From: AWTP1-9 sp035703165
Lineage (GTDB): Bacteria; Bacteroidota; Bacteroidia; Chitinophagales; Chitinophagaceae
DNA: 64,000 nt
Reading direction: 5' to 3'
NCBI GenBank assembly: GCA_035703165.1
Contig: DASSYR010000061.1
Coordinates: 18,274 to 82,273, forward strand
Under the pieces are notes generated by a model, which saw only the letters and a list, made by a program, of their open reading frames with translations, made no database searches and had not been told where the DNA came from. Position numbers and translations under genes: made by a program. Shown one piece after another: positions 18,105 to 27,571 of this stretch (the first letter of the stretch is position 1; the number at the start of each line of letters is the position of its first letter).

Positions 18105-18734
18105 TTATTGAGTAACGGGAAATGATACAAAATTTAATGTGTCCCTAGGACCGCCACATTTTAGCATACCACTTTTATATTTGGGATGCTTTGTACCTAA
18201 ATAAGGATTACGTACATCTGCTGTTTTGCTTAACCAGTTGCCCGGTTTTTCATCATCAAAAGCCATTGGACATTCCTGAAAATACAATTTAGAACCATCG
18301 TATCGGATAGTACGCAAAAAATCATACAGGTTTTGAGATACCATGTTAAATTCTTCTCTCTTTTTATCTATAGTGGCTTCTGCTATTAAACCAGATAATT
18401 CCACTTTTACATTTTCTAACGTACCGGATGCGGATTCATAAATTAAAGTATCTTTTTGTATTTCTGAAATCTTTAGACTATCCAGCGCATTTTTTAAATT
18501 TAGAGAAGTTTCATTAATAGCTTTGTCATCCCAGTTTACAAAAGCTTCGGTAAGCGTAAAATAGGAAGTCATTACCGATTCCAAAGACTTATCAAATGCT
18601 TCGTTATGTTTACTTACGGTTATTGCCTGAGCTTTTTCCTGAACAACAGGCGTCTTTTTCCTATTAAAAAATAGATACCATACGGTTAGCGCTATTACCA
18701 GAATTAAACCTGGTATTAAAATCTTTTTGTTCAT
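18105..18734 (-). CDS. DUF3347 protein, membrane-anchored, metal-efflux-like C-terminus
   Basis: A 209-residue protein from the ATG at 18734, with one N-terminal membrane span (residues 4-20) and a periplasmic part. It matches DUF3347: a helical region followed by 'YFQECPMAFDDEKPGNWLSKTADVRNPYLG' and 'SGMLKCGG'. The CPMAF...NPYLG...MLKCG pattern also occurs in CusB/CzcB-type efflux proteins and suggests metal (copper) binding by Cys and Met. No efflux pump is adjacent, so a role in copper handling is an inference from family. A TAATTTTG -7 element lies 16 bases upstream. Confidence 0.8.
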   Translation of the reverse strand: MNKKILIPGLILVIALTVWYLFFNRKKTPVVQEKAQAITVSKHNEAFDKSLESVMTSYFTLTEAFVNWDDKAINETSLNLKNALDSLKISEIQKDTLIYESASGTLENVKVELSGLIAEATIDKKREEFNMVSQNLYDFLRTIRYDGSKLYFQECPMAFDDEKPGNWLSKTADVRNPYLGTKHPKYKSGMLKCGGPRDTLNFVSFPVTQ

Positions 18735-18749
18735 TATACAAAATTTCGT

Positions 18750-18757
18750 CAAAATTA
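18750..18757 (-). promoter_or_regulatory. -7 element of the DUF3347 gene
   Basis: Minus-strand TAATTTTG, same sequence and same 16-base distance to the ATG as at the patatin gene. Confidence 0.4.
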
Positions 18758-18824
18758 ACGATCCATAACTGTTTTGCTTAAAGGCGATTGTTAATTTTTA
18801 CAATTTCCCTTCGCTTAATTATGA

Positions 18825-18832
18825 TAAATTTG
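18825..18832 (+). promoter_or_regulatory. -7 element of the ABC-F gene
   Basis: TAAATTTG, a perfect TAnnTTTG, 20 bases before the ATG at 18852. No good -33 TTG at the normal spacing. Confidence 0.5.
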
Positions 18833-18851
18833 CGCCTTCAATACATAAACC

Positions 18852-20843
18852 ATGCTGGCAGGTTTTCAAAACATGACTTTTGAGTTTGGGGCAAGGGTAA
18901 TCGTAAAAGATGCCAATTGGCATATTTATCCCGGCGAAAGAATAGGATTAATTGGGTATAATGGCACCGGCAAATCTACCCTGCTTAAAGTATTGGTGGG
19001 TGAATATTTACCAACCGGCGGTGAGGTAATCCGCAGTAAAAATACTTCTATCGGGTATCTGCACCAGGATTTATTAAGTTTTGATACAAATGATTCTATA
19101 CTCCAGGTAGCCCTGGGTGCTTTTGAGAGAGTTTTACAACTGGAAAAAGAAATTGAAGAATTAGGAAAACTACTGGAAAAAAATCATGAAGACGAGTCTT
19201 TGCTACATAAATACTCCGATTGCTTGCATGAGATGGAAACATTGGGAGGATATAATATTCACCACCAAACAGAAGAGGTATTACAAGGACTGGGTTTTTT
19301 AAATGCTGATTTGCAACGACCGTATAAGGAATTTAGTGGGGGATGGCGTATGCGGGTGCTGCTGGCTAAAATGATTTTGCAACAACCGGATTTATTATTA
19401 TTAGATGAGCCTACTAATCATCTTGATTTACCGTCAATTGAATGGCTGGAAAAGTATTTGCTTCATTACCAGGGTTCTGTTATTATCGTATCGCATGATC
19501 GATATTTCCTTGACCGGATGGTAACCAAAATTGTAGAGTTATACCAGCAACAGTTACACATATACAGCGGCAATTATTCCTATTACGAAAAAGAAAAAGA
19601 ATTGCGAATGGGGTTGCAGCAGAGAGCTTATGAAAATCAACAGGAATACATCCGCCAGCAAGAACGGTTTATTGAGCGTTTCAGGGCCAAAGCAACCAAG
19701 GCTGCCGCTGCCCAAAGCGCCATGAAGCGTTTGGATAAATTAGAAAGAATTGAAGAAGCTCATTCAGAAAGACCTGAAATAAACATAAATTTTGAGGTAG
19801 ATATTATTCCCGGAAAAATTATTTGCACTTTAAAAGATATAAGCAAAAGCTTTGGTAAAATAAAAATTGTAGAAAAAACTCATGCAGAAATCAGCCGTGG
19901 CGACAAAATTGCTTTGATTGGAGCCAACGGGAAGGGGAAATCTACGCTTTTACGCATTATTGCTAACACAGAAAAGTTTGATGGAGAACGCAAATGGGGT
20001 CATAATGTAAAAGAAAGTTTTTATGCACAACATCAATTAGAAGCGCTGGATGTTAATAATAATATTCTTGATGAAATGAAAAGCTGCGGCAGCCAGAAAA
20101 CAGAACAGGAGCTACGAAATTTATTAGGATGTTTTTTATTTAGCGGTGACGATGTAGAGAAAAAGATAAAAGTTTTAAGTGGTGGGGAAAAGGCCAGGGT
20201 TGCCCTGGCTAAAACTATTGTGAGTAAGGCCAATTTTTTAATATTGGACGAGCCTACCAACCACCTTGATATTCTTTCCGTTGAATTGTTGATAGAAGCG
20301 CTTAATAAATACCAGGGCAGTATGATATTGGTAAGTCATGACCGCTATTTTATTTCCAAAACCGCTAATAAAATCTGGGAAATAGAAAATTACCAGATAA
20401 AGGAGTTTAACGGCCCTTATGATGAATATGTGACATGGAAGGAAAGAAAGCAAATGAACAATCAATTCACAAGTAGTGACGGCACAAAAGAATCTGTAAA
20501 TAAACAAGAAATCCAAAATGATGAAAAACAAGAAAAGCAAAGTAAAAAAATACAACCTGTTAGCTCGCAGCCATCTGTTGGCATAAATAAAGAATTAAAA
20601 AAGGAATTACAAAAACAACAACGTTTGTTACAACAAGCGGAGGAAAAAATAACTCAATTAACAGCGGGGAAAAACAAGCTGGAGGTATCTTTAACATTGC
20701 CGGAAACATATTCGGATAAAGAAAAATTTTTGGCTGCTGAAACAGCTTATAAAAAGATAAGCAACGATCTAAAGACCGCTAACAACGAGTATGAAAAGTT
20801 GTTTGAAAAAGTAATGGAATTGGAAGAAAAGATGATGGGGTAA
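18852..20843 (+). CDS. ABC-F family ATPase (Uup/YdiF-like)
   Basis: A 663-residue soluble protein with two ABC domains and no membrane segment. Domain 1: Walker A GYNGTGKST (about 36-44), signature SGGWRMRV, Walker B LLLLDEPTNHLD. The linker (about 255-300, 'QEYIRQQERFIERFRAKATKAAAAQSAMKRL') is the ABC-F P-site-tRNA interaction motif region. Domain 2: Walker A GANGKGKST, signature LSGGEKARVALAK, Walker B FLILDEPTNHLD. The Lys/Gln/Glu-rich C-terminal tail (about 540-663) is the coiled coil of the Uup-type extension. Such proteins act on the ribosome or on nucleic acids; this length and tail resemble housekeeping Uup/YdiF rather than antibiotic-resistance ABC-F proteins. Confidence 0.93.
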   Translation: MLAGFQNMTFEFGARVIVKDANWHIYPGERIGLIGYNGTGKSTLLKVLVGEYLPTGGEVIRSKNTSIGYLHQDLLSFDTNDSILQVALGAFERVLQLEKEIEELGKLLEKNHEDESLLHKYSDCLHEMETLGGYNIHHQTEEVLQGLGFLNADLQRPYKEFSGGWRMRVLLAKMILQQPDLLLLDEPTNHLDLPSIEWLEKYLLHYQGSVIIVSHDRYFLDRMVTKIVELYQQQLHIYSGNYSYYEKEKELRMGLQQRAYENQQEYIRQQERFIERFRAKATKAAAAQSAMKRLDKLERIEEAHSERPEININFEVDIIPGKIICTLKDISKSFGKIKIVEKTHAEISRGDKIALIGANGKGKSTLLRIIANTEKFDGERKWGHNVKESFYAQHQLEALDVNNNILDEMKSCGSQKTEQELRNLLGCFLFSGDDVEKKIKVLSGGEKARVALAKTIVSKANFLILDEPTNHLDILSVELLIEALNKYQGSMILVSHDRYFISKTANKIWEIENYQIKEFNGPYDEYVTWKERKQMNNQFTSSDGTKESVNKQEIQNDEKQEKQSKKIQPVSSQPSVGINKELKKELQKQQRLLQQAEEKITQLTAGKNKLEVSLTLPETYSDKEKFLAAETAYKKISNDLKTANNEYEKLFEKVMELEEKMMG

Positions 20844-20872
20844 TTTAAACTACCAGGGTTTTTTAGTGCATA

Positions 20873-22282
20873 TTACTCTAATCTTCCCGCCGCCCACTGA
20901 AGTGATGCCTGGGCCATAAAAAACTTAGCTTTCACTTCCAATAATTTTTGAAGCTGAAAAAGCAACTGGTTTTGTCGTGAATTTAGAATAAATAACGAAG
21001 TTTCGCCTAACCCATACCGCAATATTTCTAAATCAAAAAGTTTCTGGTAATTTATATAAGCATTTTGGAGATAACTACTTTGTTGTTTTAAGCTAGTTAT
21101 TTCACTATAGTAGTAACGTATTTTGTTCTCTATTTCCAATCGTTGTTGTTGTCTTTCTAAGGAAACATTACGCAATTTTAGTTTGGCAGAAGCCCATTCT
21201 CCTCTTCCTTTTCTCAAAAATAACGGTATAGAAAAATTAAATCCCAATTTGTAATTATTGTCCAGTAAGCTGGTATTTATATTTTTCCAAGGCTCATATC
21301 CTTTTTGTAGAAAATTATATTTTAAATCCAATTTGGGCAACAGATCCTGAAACTTTAATTTTCGATCTACCTCAAGATTACTGATTTTTAAATTTAAAGA
21401 TTGTATTTTGGGATGGCGGTTAAGTGTATGTTCCAGCCATTTATCTAATCCATCCAATTCTAATGCTTCTAAATTTATACCTGCCCAGATGCTATCAGGA
21501 ATTACATTATTTGAAATATAAGCTGGCTCTTCTGATCCTGTCCATAAGAAATTCGATAGTTCCAACGATGATTTATTAAATTTTAAAAGCGCCTCCGTTT
21601 TTTGCTGTTGCAGGTTCTGTAGTTGTGATATGGCTTCCACGGTATCCATACCGGGTCTATCGCCTTGCTCAAAACTTATTTTAATCAATGATAAACGCTG
21701 ACGATTTAATTCAACTGCGTTGGCAAACAAATTATATATCTTAAAATCTTTTGCCCAGTTCCAATAAGCATGGTATGCGTCAAGCAGTAAGTTATTTATA
21801 ATAATTTTCTTTTCATACTCACTCTGCTGTGAAAATAATTTAGCTTGTTGTAAAGCGGCTCTTCGTTTATCAATTACCAGGTTTTTTATTAAGGGAAGAG
21901 TTAATCCCAGGTAACTACTCCGTCCCACCGTCAATTCGTTATCAATAAAGTTGCCAAAATTATTTTCAAATCCGCCTTTTATTTCAACACCATACCATGT
22001 TGGAACCGTTAATTCACCGAAAGTATAGTTATAATAATTTTCTCCGTAAAATGTTTTTCGTTCGTTTCCTGTTTGAAATATGGGATCAAATCCACCTCGT
22101 ATTGCTGTTAATTCTGCTTTAGCAATATCAACTAACAGAGCTCCCTGTTTGGCTAAAGGGTGAAATTGTTTTACAGTGGCAATAAACTCTTCCTCTTTCA
22201 ATACCCGTAGTGAATCAACCTGACCGTAAGCATAAGGCTGGTTTAGTAAGAAAAAAACAAATATTCCTATAAACCGTCGCAT
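20873..22282 (-). CDS. TolC-family outer-membrane channel protein
   Basis: A 469-residue outer-membrane efflux protein: signal peptide (1-20), then the two helical repeats of the TolC fold, with long heptad-like helices around 'QAKLFSQQSEYEKKIIINNLLLDAYHAYWNW' (residues about 145-175) and 'KLRNVSLERQQQRLEIENKIRYYYSEITSLKQQ'. It is the third gene of an operon whose order of transcription is ABC transporter, HlyD-type adaptor, TolC (gaps 2 and 18 bases). The layout is that of a type I secretion or tripartite export system. Confidence 0.9.
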   Translation of the reverse strand: MRRFIGIFVFFLLNQPYAYGQVDSLRVLKEEEFIATVKQFHPLAKQGALLVDIAKAELTAIRGGFDPIFQTGNERKTFYGENYYNYTFGELTVPTWYGVEIKGGFENNFGNFIDNELTVGRSSYLGLTLPLIKNLVIDKRRAALQQAKLFSQQSEYEKKIIINNLLLDAYHAYWNWAKDFKIYNLFANAVELNRQRLSLIKISFEQGDRPGMDTVEAISQLQNLQQQKTEALLKFNKSSLELSNFLWTGSEEPAYISNNVIPDSIWAGINLEALELDGLDKWLEHTLNRHPKIQSLNLKISNLEVDRKLKFQDLLPKLDLKYNFLQKGYEPWKNINTSLLDNNYKLGFNFSIPLFLRKGRGEWASAKLKLRNVSLERQQQRLEIENKIRYYYSEITSLKQQSSYLQNAYINYQKLFDLEILRYGLGETSLFILNSRQNQLLFQLQKLLEVKAKFFMAQASLQWAAGRLE

Positions 22283-22300
22283 TTTTTAAAAATTATTTTC

Positions 22301-23656
22301 TTAGTCTTTTATTTTATCTTTTATCTCTGTGGTATTTACTTTATAAAAATCCTGTGGAAATCCATTTATGTTTCGCCATATTTCATACCAAACAGGAACG
22401 TTTTTTAGTAAAGCAAAGCCTACAACGCCAGTGCCCAGTTTCATATCTTTTGGCCAGGGTCTATCATTTTTATCTTCTGTAACCAATACTCTGAATTTTC
22501 CATTCTCACTTCGATTTGTTTCGATAGCCGCAACAACTCCCCCAAAAGTTCCACGTGATGCCTTAGGCCATCCACTAAAAACTATTGTGGGATATCCATC
22601 AAACATAAACCGTACTTTCTGGCCTTTATTAATCAATTGCAAATCCATGGGTTTTATCCATATCTCCGCAGCGTATTCTTTAGATATCGGCACGATCTCA
22701 ACAATCATATCCCCTTCTTTTACCATTTCATTTATACCGGCTTTTCTGCTTTTAATTACTTGCCCGTCTTGCGGGGCTATTACCCAATATTGACCACTGC
22801 GTATTTTATAGTTTGAATAATCCAATTCAAGCTTAGCAACATCTGCCTGGCCTGTTCCAATTTGTGATAAGGCGTGAAATTTTTCTCCTTCTGCCTTAGA
22901 AATCTTTTCAGCATAATCCTGTATAGCTCCACTTTGTTCTAGTTGTATAATCAGTAAATCTTGCTTGGTATTATTAAAATTATTCTGTGCTCTTATTTGC
23001 TTTGCCTGTATGTTTCTAAATTGTACCTTTCTTCGTTCATATTCTGTTAAAGAAATTATACCAGCTTCATACATTTTAGTCGCACCTTCCATCTGCCGAA
23101 TGGCCACTTCCATTTCGTTTTCGACTGCAACCAGTTCAGTACTATCACTTTGAATTTTTCTTTTTATTTGAATGATTTTTTGTCCAATGGAATTAAGATT
23201 AATGTTTCTTTCGTTTTCCAAAGCATTTATTTGTTGCTCAGTTGCTGAAACCTTGTTTTTGTAATAACCAACAGCTGATTGCTTCCCGACTAATTGCTCC
23301 CGTGTACGTTCCAAAAGTTTAGGATCGAGGTACGCATCCTTAATTTCAGCTAATTGAACTATAGTATCGCCTTTTTTTACATAATCGCCTTCTTTAACCC
23401 ACCATTTTACCACACGACCGGGTATGATGTTATTTAACTGTTGTGGTCTTTGCTCCTGGCGAAGCGTTGTTATATATCCGGTGGAACGTATATTTTGTGT
23501 CCAAGGCAGCAAAAGAAAAATAATGAGAAATATTATGATCCCCCACAACCACTTTTTTATGCGGTTATAGCTATGTTGTTCGTAAACATGACTAAAAGAT
23601 TTTAATTTTTGTCCGCATGTCTTTTCTATATCGGGAGTAAGTAATCTCATCTCCAT
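22301..23656 (-). CDS. HlyD-family membrane fusion (adaptor) protein
   Basis: A 451-residue periplasmic adaptor with a single N-terminal membrane span (about residues 36-53), a biotinyl-lipoyl-like half ('GRVVKWWVKEGDYVKKGDTIVQL', about 90-112), a long coiled-coil hairpin (about 120-270) and the second lipoyl half ('VIAPQDGQVIKSRKAGINEMVKEGDMIVEIVP'). It bridges an inner-membrane transporter to the TolC channel. It sits 2 bases after the ABC transporter gene and 18 bases before tolC-like, so all three are co-transcribed. Confidence 0.92.
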   Translation of the reverse strand: MEMRLLTPDIEKTCGQKLKSFSHVYEQHSYNRIKKWLWGIIIFLIIFLLLPWTQNIRSTGYITTLRQEQRPQQLNNIIPGRVVKWWVKEGDYVKKGDTIVQLAEIKDAYLDPKLLERTREQLVGKQSAVGYYKNKVSATEQQINALENERNINLNSIGQKIIQIKRKIQSDSTELVAVENEMEVAIRQMEGATKMYEAGIISLTEYERRKVQFRNIQAKQIRAQNNFNNTKQDLLIIQLEQSGAIQDYAEKISKAEGEKFHALSQIGTGQADVAKLELDYSNYKIRSGQYWVIAPQDGQVIKSRKAGINEMVKEGDMIVEIVPISKEYAAEIWIKPMDLQLINKGQKVRFMFDGYPTIVFSGWPKASRGTFGGVVAAIETNRSENGKFRVLVTEDKNDRPWPKDMKLGTGVVGFALLKNVPVWYEIWRNINGFPQDFYKVNTTEIKDKIKD

Positions 23657-23658
23657 AG

Positions 23659-25368
23659 TTATTTACTTTTAAATAGGCTCTCCGGGCGGCCCTGCTGACT
23701 TATCATACCATTACTAATAATTATTACTTGTTCGCATTTGCGAGCAAAATTCTCGTCATTAGAAGCAACTATTACAGTGGTATTAGGTATTTGGGTTAAT
23801 AAATATTCTTTAATAGCTTGCTGTACATTTTCTTCAAGCCCCCGCCAGGGCTCCTCCAGTAATAATAAGTGCGGAGAAGCTACTAATGCCCGAAGCAGTA
23901 AAATTTTTTGAATTATACCCTGGGACAATCGCTTGCCGGCTGGTTCTATCACCGTATCAAATCCTTCTTTTAATGAAAGAATAAAATCTTTTAACCCGAT
24001 AATTTCGGCCAGTTGCATAATTTCTACTGTACTAATAGTGGGCCGGCCAAGTGATATATTTTCCATTAATGTTCCATGAAATATATCTTGCTGACTAAAT
24101 AAAATACCCGTCTCCGATCTTATAGTATCAGGATCGTAATTTCCAAGTGGCACATCATTTACGGCGATCTTTCCCTCAAAATCGCTGTAAGAACCTGTAA
24201 GTAACCTTAATATAGTTGACCTACCGGAACCATCTTTACCCATGATACAAATCTTGGAGTTACCAGGAACGCTAAAACTCACATCATTTAATATGGTTTT
24301 GTCTTTTGTGTATCCAAAAAAAACATTTTGCATGGAAATAGACAGTCCTTTATTATTTGATTCTAATTTAAGAGTACCTGTTTTTTCTAATGGTTTATCA
24401 ATTACTTTTCCAAGCTTCTCCACGCTTGTTAAAACATCATATACTTTGTCTAAACTAAATATCATTTTTTCCACTGATGAAAGAACGATTAGTATCACAA
24501 GTTCTGCTGCAATAAACTGTCCTACATTTATTTGCTGGTTTACTAAAAGAGTAGCGCCTACTACGAGCATACCGGCTGTTATTAATACTTTAAAAGAAAC
24601 CAAACTCCAATACTGCATTTTCAAAACGTGGAAATGGCTCGTACGAGCATCTAAATAACTGGAAACATATTCGTCTGTTCTTGTAATCGGTAAAGATGAG
24701 CCTTTGGAAAAACGGAATGACTTTACAATACGAGCCAGCTCTTCCAACCACCCGGCTACTGAGTATTTATATTGACTTTCGAGTAAACTGGTACTCAAAC
24801 CCCGGGCACCGGTAAAATACAAAATAATATATAAAAGTATTACCAGGAAAATACTGAAGAATATAAAAATATTGTTATAGAGCGAAAGTAATATTAACCC
24901 AAAAACAATTTGTACGGTAGCAATAGGTACATCAAGTAGTAATTTATTTAATCCTTTTTGAAGTGTAATTGTATCAAAAAAACGATTGGCTAATTCTGGT
25001 AGATAATACCCATCTACACTTTTTAAATCAAGCTTGGGGATACGATAAGCAAATTCAAATGAGTAACGGGCAAATATACGTTGCTGGATTTTTTCGATAG
25101 TGCCCATTTGGTTTATTTGTACCAAACCACTCAAAAATACCCCAGACACAACAAGTATGATCAGAATAATTATAGATGCGGATAATGAACCTGCAAGAAC
25201 AAAATTAATGATTGACTGTACTCCAATAGGCACACTTAACTGAAGTAACCCATTAAGAATAGAATAAAAATAAATGGCCCCGATTTCCTTACGTTCAAGA
25301 TTGATAACCTGCCACAAACGGGCTAACGGTTTATACAATTGCTCCCGATCAATTAATTGATGGTCCAT
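23659..25368 (-). CDS. ABC exporter (membrane + ATPase fusion) with altered ATPase motifs
   Basis: A 569-residue half-transporter: six membrane spans in residues 1-310 and a nucleotide-binding domain in 340-569; no C39 peptidase domain. The nucleotide-binding motifs depart from the consensus: Walker A reads GKDGSGRST, with Arg383 (codon at 24220-24222) where the phosphate-binding Lys should be; Walker B reads LLLLEEP (Glu505 replacing the Mg-coordinating Asp; the catalytic Glu506 remains); the signature is LSQGI; and the switch His is Asn537 (ASNDE). The Q-loop (Q426) is intact. First gene of the ABC-HlyD-TolC operon. No dedicated substrate gene is adjacent, so the cargo is unknown. Confidence 0.88.
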   Translation of the reverse strand: MDHQLIDREQLYKPLARLWQVINLERKEIGAIYFYSILNGLLQLSVPIGVQSIINFVLAGSLSASIIILIILVVSGVFLSGLVQINQMGTIEKIQQRIFARYSFEFAYRIPKLDLKSVDGYYLPELANRFFDTITLQKGLNKLLLDVPIATVQIVFGLILLSLYNNIFIFFSIFLVILLYIILYFTGARGLSTSLLESQYKYSVAGWLEELARIVKSFRFSKGSSLPITRTDEYVSSYLDARTSHFHVLKMQYWSLVSFKVLITAGMLVVGATLLVNQQINVGQFIAAELVILIVLSSVEKMIFSLDKVYDVLTSVEKLGKVIDKPLEKTGTLKLESNNKGLSISMQNVFFGYTKDKTILNDVSFSVPGNSKICIMGKDGSGRSTILRLLTGSYSDFEGKIAVNDVPLGNYDPDTIRSETGILFSQQDIFHGTLMENISLGRPTISTVEIMQLAEIIGLKDFILSLKEGFDTVIEPAGKRLSQGIIQKILLLRALVASPHLLLLEEPWRGLEENVQQAIKEYLLTQIPNTTVIVASNDENFARKCEQVIIISNGMISQQGRPESLFKSK

Positions 25369-25490
25369 TTAAAACATTTTTGTTAAAGAGAGTTTTGAAA
25401 AAGTTAAAAAAACTTTAACCAGCTTATTGCTATTTTGTTTAAGCAAAAAACATAGTTAACAAAAAAAAGTTTAATTTTCTTTGTAATTTT

Positions 25491-26918
25491 TTAACATTCG
25501 GGAAGTGAAATGGGAATATTTACAGCTAATCCACCTTCTGCCGTTTCTTTATACTTGAAGCTCATGTCTTTAGCTGTATCCCACATCGTTTTTACAACTG
25601 CATCTAATGAAACTTTGGCAAAATCAGGGCTACTTTGAAGAGCTAATTGAGAGGCTGTAATGGCTTTTATGGCTCCCATGGTATTGCGTTCAATACAGGG
25701 TACCTGTACCAACCCGGCAATGGGGTCGCAGGTTAACCCAAGGTGATGTTCCATAGCAATTTCTGCTGCCATTAAGGTTTGTCTTTGAGTGCCCCCTAAA
25801 CATTCTGTCAATCCTGCTGCTGCCATTGCAGAAGAAACACCTATTTCTGCCTGGCATCCGCCCATAGCTGCTGAAATGGTGGAACCTTTTTTAAAAATGC
25901 TTCCAACCTCAGATGCAGTTAGCAAAAATTGTATAATCTTATCCTCTTTATTGCCGTTACAAAAGGTAACAAAATACTGTAACACGGCGGGAATTACACC
26001 TGCAGCTCCGTTAGTGGGGGCTGTAACCACTCTTCCAAAAGAAGCATTTTCTTCGTTTACTGCCAAGGCAAAGCAACTTACCCAATCCAGTATATACGCA
26101 AAATCCTTACCTCCTTGTTGTATGGTATCTATCCACGAATGATAATCAGAATATGTTTTGCCTGTCAGGAGTTTTTTATTTAATGTAGCGGCTCTTCGTT
26201 TTACATGCAATCCTCCCGGTAACAATCCTTCTGTATGACAACCCCGATAAATACATTCATGCATTACCTTCCAAATATTGAGTATTTCTTTTTTTGTTTC
26301 TGATTCATTACGCCACGTATTTTCATTTTCCATCACTATTTCACTAATGGACATTCCCGTTTTCATACACCAGTGTAACAAATCGCTTGCAAAATCAACG
26401 GGAAAAGGTAAGAGCACACTTGCATCTAACGTAGTTTGTTCACCTTCTTTTTTTACAAATCCACCACCAATTGAATAATAAGTTTCTGCAATTTTATCTC
26501 CGTTATGAAAAGCAGCTAAAAAAGTAACGGCATTGGGATGATAAGGCAACGATTCATTAACCAGGAATTCTATATCCTCAGCAACATCAAAATCAATTTC
26601 GTGTTTTCCCTGAAGCAAAAGTTTCTTCATGGCTTTTATATCATCAATTTTACTATGAATATTTTGCACATCAAAGGTAACAGGGTCATCTCCGCTTAAT
26701 CCTAATAAAATTGCTATATCTGTACCATGCCCTTTGCCTGTTTTGGCCAAAGAGCCGTACAACAAAACTTCTATGCCGATTACTTCGGATAAACGATTTT
26801 GATCTGCTATGTTTCGTAAAAACTGTAGAGCTGCCCGCCAAGGTCCTAAAGTATGCGAACTAGACGGGCCTACTCCTATCTTAAAGATGTCAAAAACAGA
26901 AATTGGTTCGTATGGCAA
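25491..26918 (-). CDS. sdaA: L-serine ammonia-lyase, single-chain iron-sulfur type
   Basis: A 475-residue L-serine dehydratase converting serine to pyruvate and ammonia. The N-terminal beta domain begins ISVFDIFKIGVGPSSSHTLGP; the C-terminal alpha domain carries 'TAPTNGAAGVIPAVLQY', 'GCQAEIGVSSAMAAAG' and 'TCDPIAGLVQVPCIERN', whose cysteines hold the [4Fe-4S] cluster. No ATG exists near the N-terminus. I place the start at the TTG at 26918, because the further upstream TTG (26960) lies inside the transcription terminator of the preceding gene. The enzyme is oxygen-sensitive by family. The gene has no close partner. Confidence 0.9.
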   Translation of the reverse strand: MPYEPISVFDIFKIGVGPSSSHTLGPWRAALQFLRNIADQNRLSEVIGIEVLLYGSLAKTGKGHGTDIAILLGLSGDDPVTFDVQNIHSKIDDIKAMKKLLLQGKHEIDFDVAEDIEFLVNESLPYHPNAVTFLAAFHNGDKIAETYYSIGGGFVKKEGEQTTLDASVLLPFPVDFASDLLHWCMKTGMSISEIVMENENTWRNESETKKEILNIWKVMHECIYRGCHTEGLLPGGLHVKRRAATLNKKLLTGKTYSDYHSWIDTIQQGGKDFAYILDWVSCFALAVNEENASFGRVVTAPTNGAAGVIPAVLQYFVTFCNGNKEDKIIQFLLTASEVGSIFKKGSTISAAMGGCQAEIGVSSAMAAAGLTECLGGTQRQTLMAAEIAMEHHLGLTCDPIAGLVQVPCIERNTMGAIKAITASQLALQSSPDFAKVSLDAVVKTMWDTAKDMSFKYKETAEGGLAVNIPISLPEC

Positions 26919-26934
26919 GGGAATTTGTTTCTGT

Positions 26935-26976
26935 AAAAATAAACAAAAGCCCCAAAGCAAAATTTACTTCGGGGCA
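26935..26976 (-). terminator. Intrinsic terminator of the FKBP lipoprotein gene
   Basis: Minus-strand stem GCCCCGAAG / CTTTGGGGC (9 pairs including one G-T; outer limits 26949 and 26975) followed by TTTTGTTTATTTTT. It lies 17 bases upstream of the chosen sdaA start. Confidence 0.85.
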
Positions 26977-26997
26977 TTTTAACAGTTATAGGGTAAA

Positions 26998-27501
26998 TTA
27001 GTTTACTTCGTTAAGGTTTACCTCAAATACCAGGATGGAGTTTTTGGGAATCACAACAACACCGTTGTTATTCATGATATCAGTTTGCCCGTAACCCAAG
27101 GCCGGGGGAACGTATAATTTCATTTTTCCTCCTTTTTTAATCAGGGGCAGGCCTATCCGCCATCCATAAATAAATCCACCTAATTGATAAAACACGGTAG
27201 TATTAGATCGGTCAAACTCAACACCTGAAGATAATGTGCCTACATAAGTAACACCCACTTGTGTACATTGCCCGGGCACATTACCGCTTCCTTGAGTAAT
27301 AATGTCATAAAAAATCCCGCTGGGATGCTGGGTAGCAGTAATATTGTTGCTGGTAATATAATTTTGTAGTCTTACAATCTCTGAATCCGGCGCCTTAATG
27401 GCTGGGTCAAGCTCCAAGGCACAACCATTATCCCGCTTACGGCAAGAGTTAAAAACAAAAAATAAAAACAAAGCAAAACAGGTTAGCAGTATTTTTTTCA
27501 T
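26998..27501 (-). CDS. FKBP-type peptidyl-prolyl isomerase, lipoprotein
   Basis: A 167-residue protein with a lipobox ending at Cys20 (VFNSC). The FKBP fold occupies about residues 60-167, with the typical 'GTLSSGVEFDRSN', 'GWRIGLPLIKKGGKMKLYVPPALGYG' and 'LVFEVNL' segments. It should catalyse proline isomerisation in the periplasm, helping fold outer-membrane or secreted proteins. A TACCTTTG -7 element lies 20 bases upstream of the ATG and a strong terminator follows the gene, so it is a single-gene unit. Confidence 0.92.
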   Translation of the reverse strand: MKKILLTCFALFLFFVFNSCRKRDNGCALELDPAIKAPDSEIVRLQNYITSNNITATQHPSGIFYDIITQGSGNVPGQCTQVGVTYVGTLSSGVEFDRSNTTVFYQLGGFIYGWRIGLPLIKKGGKMKLYVPPALGYGQTDIMNNNGVVVIPKNSILVFEVNLNEVN

Positions 27502-27520
27502 TGTTTAAATTTTAAAATCG

Positions 27521-27528
27521 CAAAGGTA
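27521..27528 (-). promoter_or_regulatory. -7 element of the FKBP gene
   Basis: Minus-strand TACCTTTG, identical to the bshB1 -7 and at the same 20-base distance from the ATG. Confidence 0.5.
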
Positions 27529-27571
27529 GTTTTAATATTTGTATTTTACTTTTAAAATAATTCTTGTTTTT

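Noticed and set aside
20238..20555. 105-codon antisense frame over the ABC-F gene
   Set aside because: Fully antisense to conserved coding sequence, hydrophobic shadow of Lys/Glu codons, no start context.
18852..20843. Antibiotic-resistance ABC-F protein
   Set aside because: The long C-terminal coiled-coil tail and the linker resemble housekeeping Uup/YdiF proteins, and no resistance context is present.
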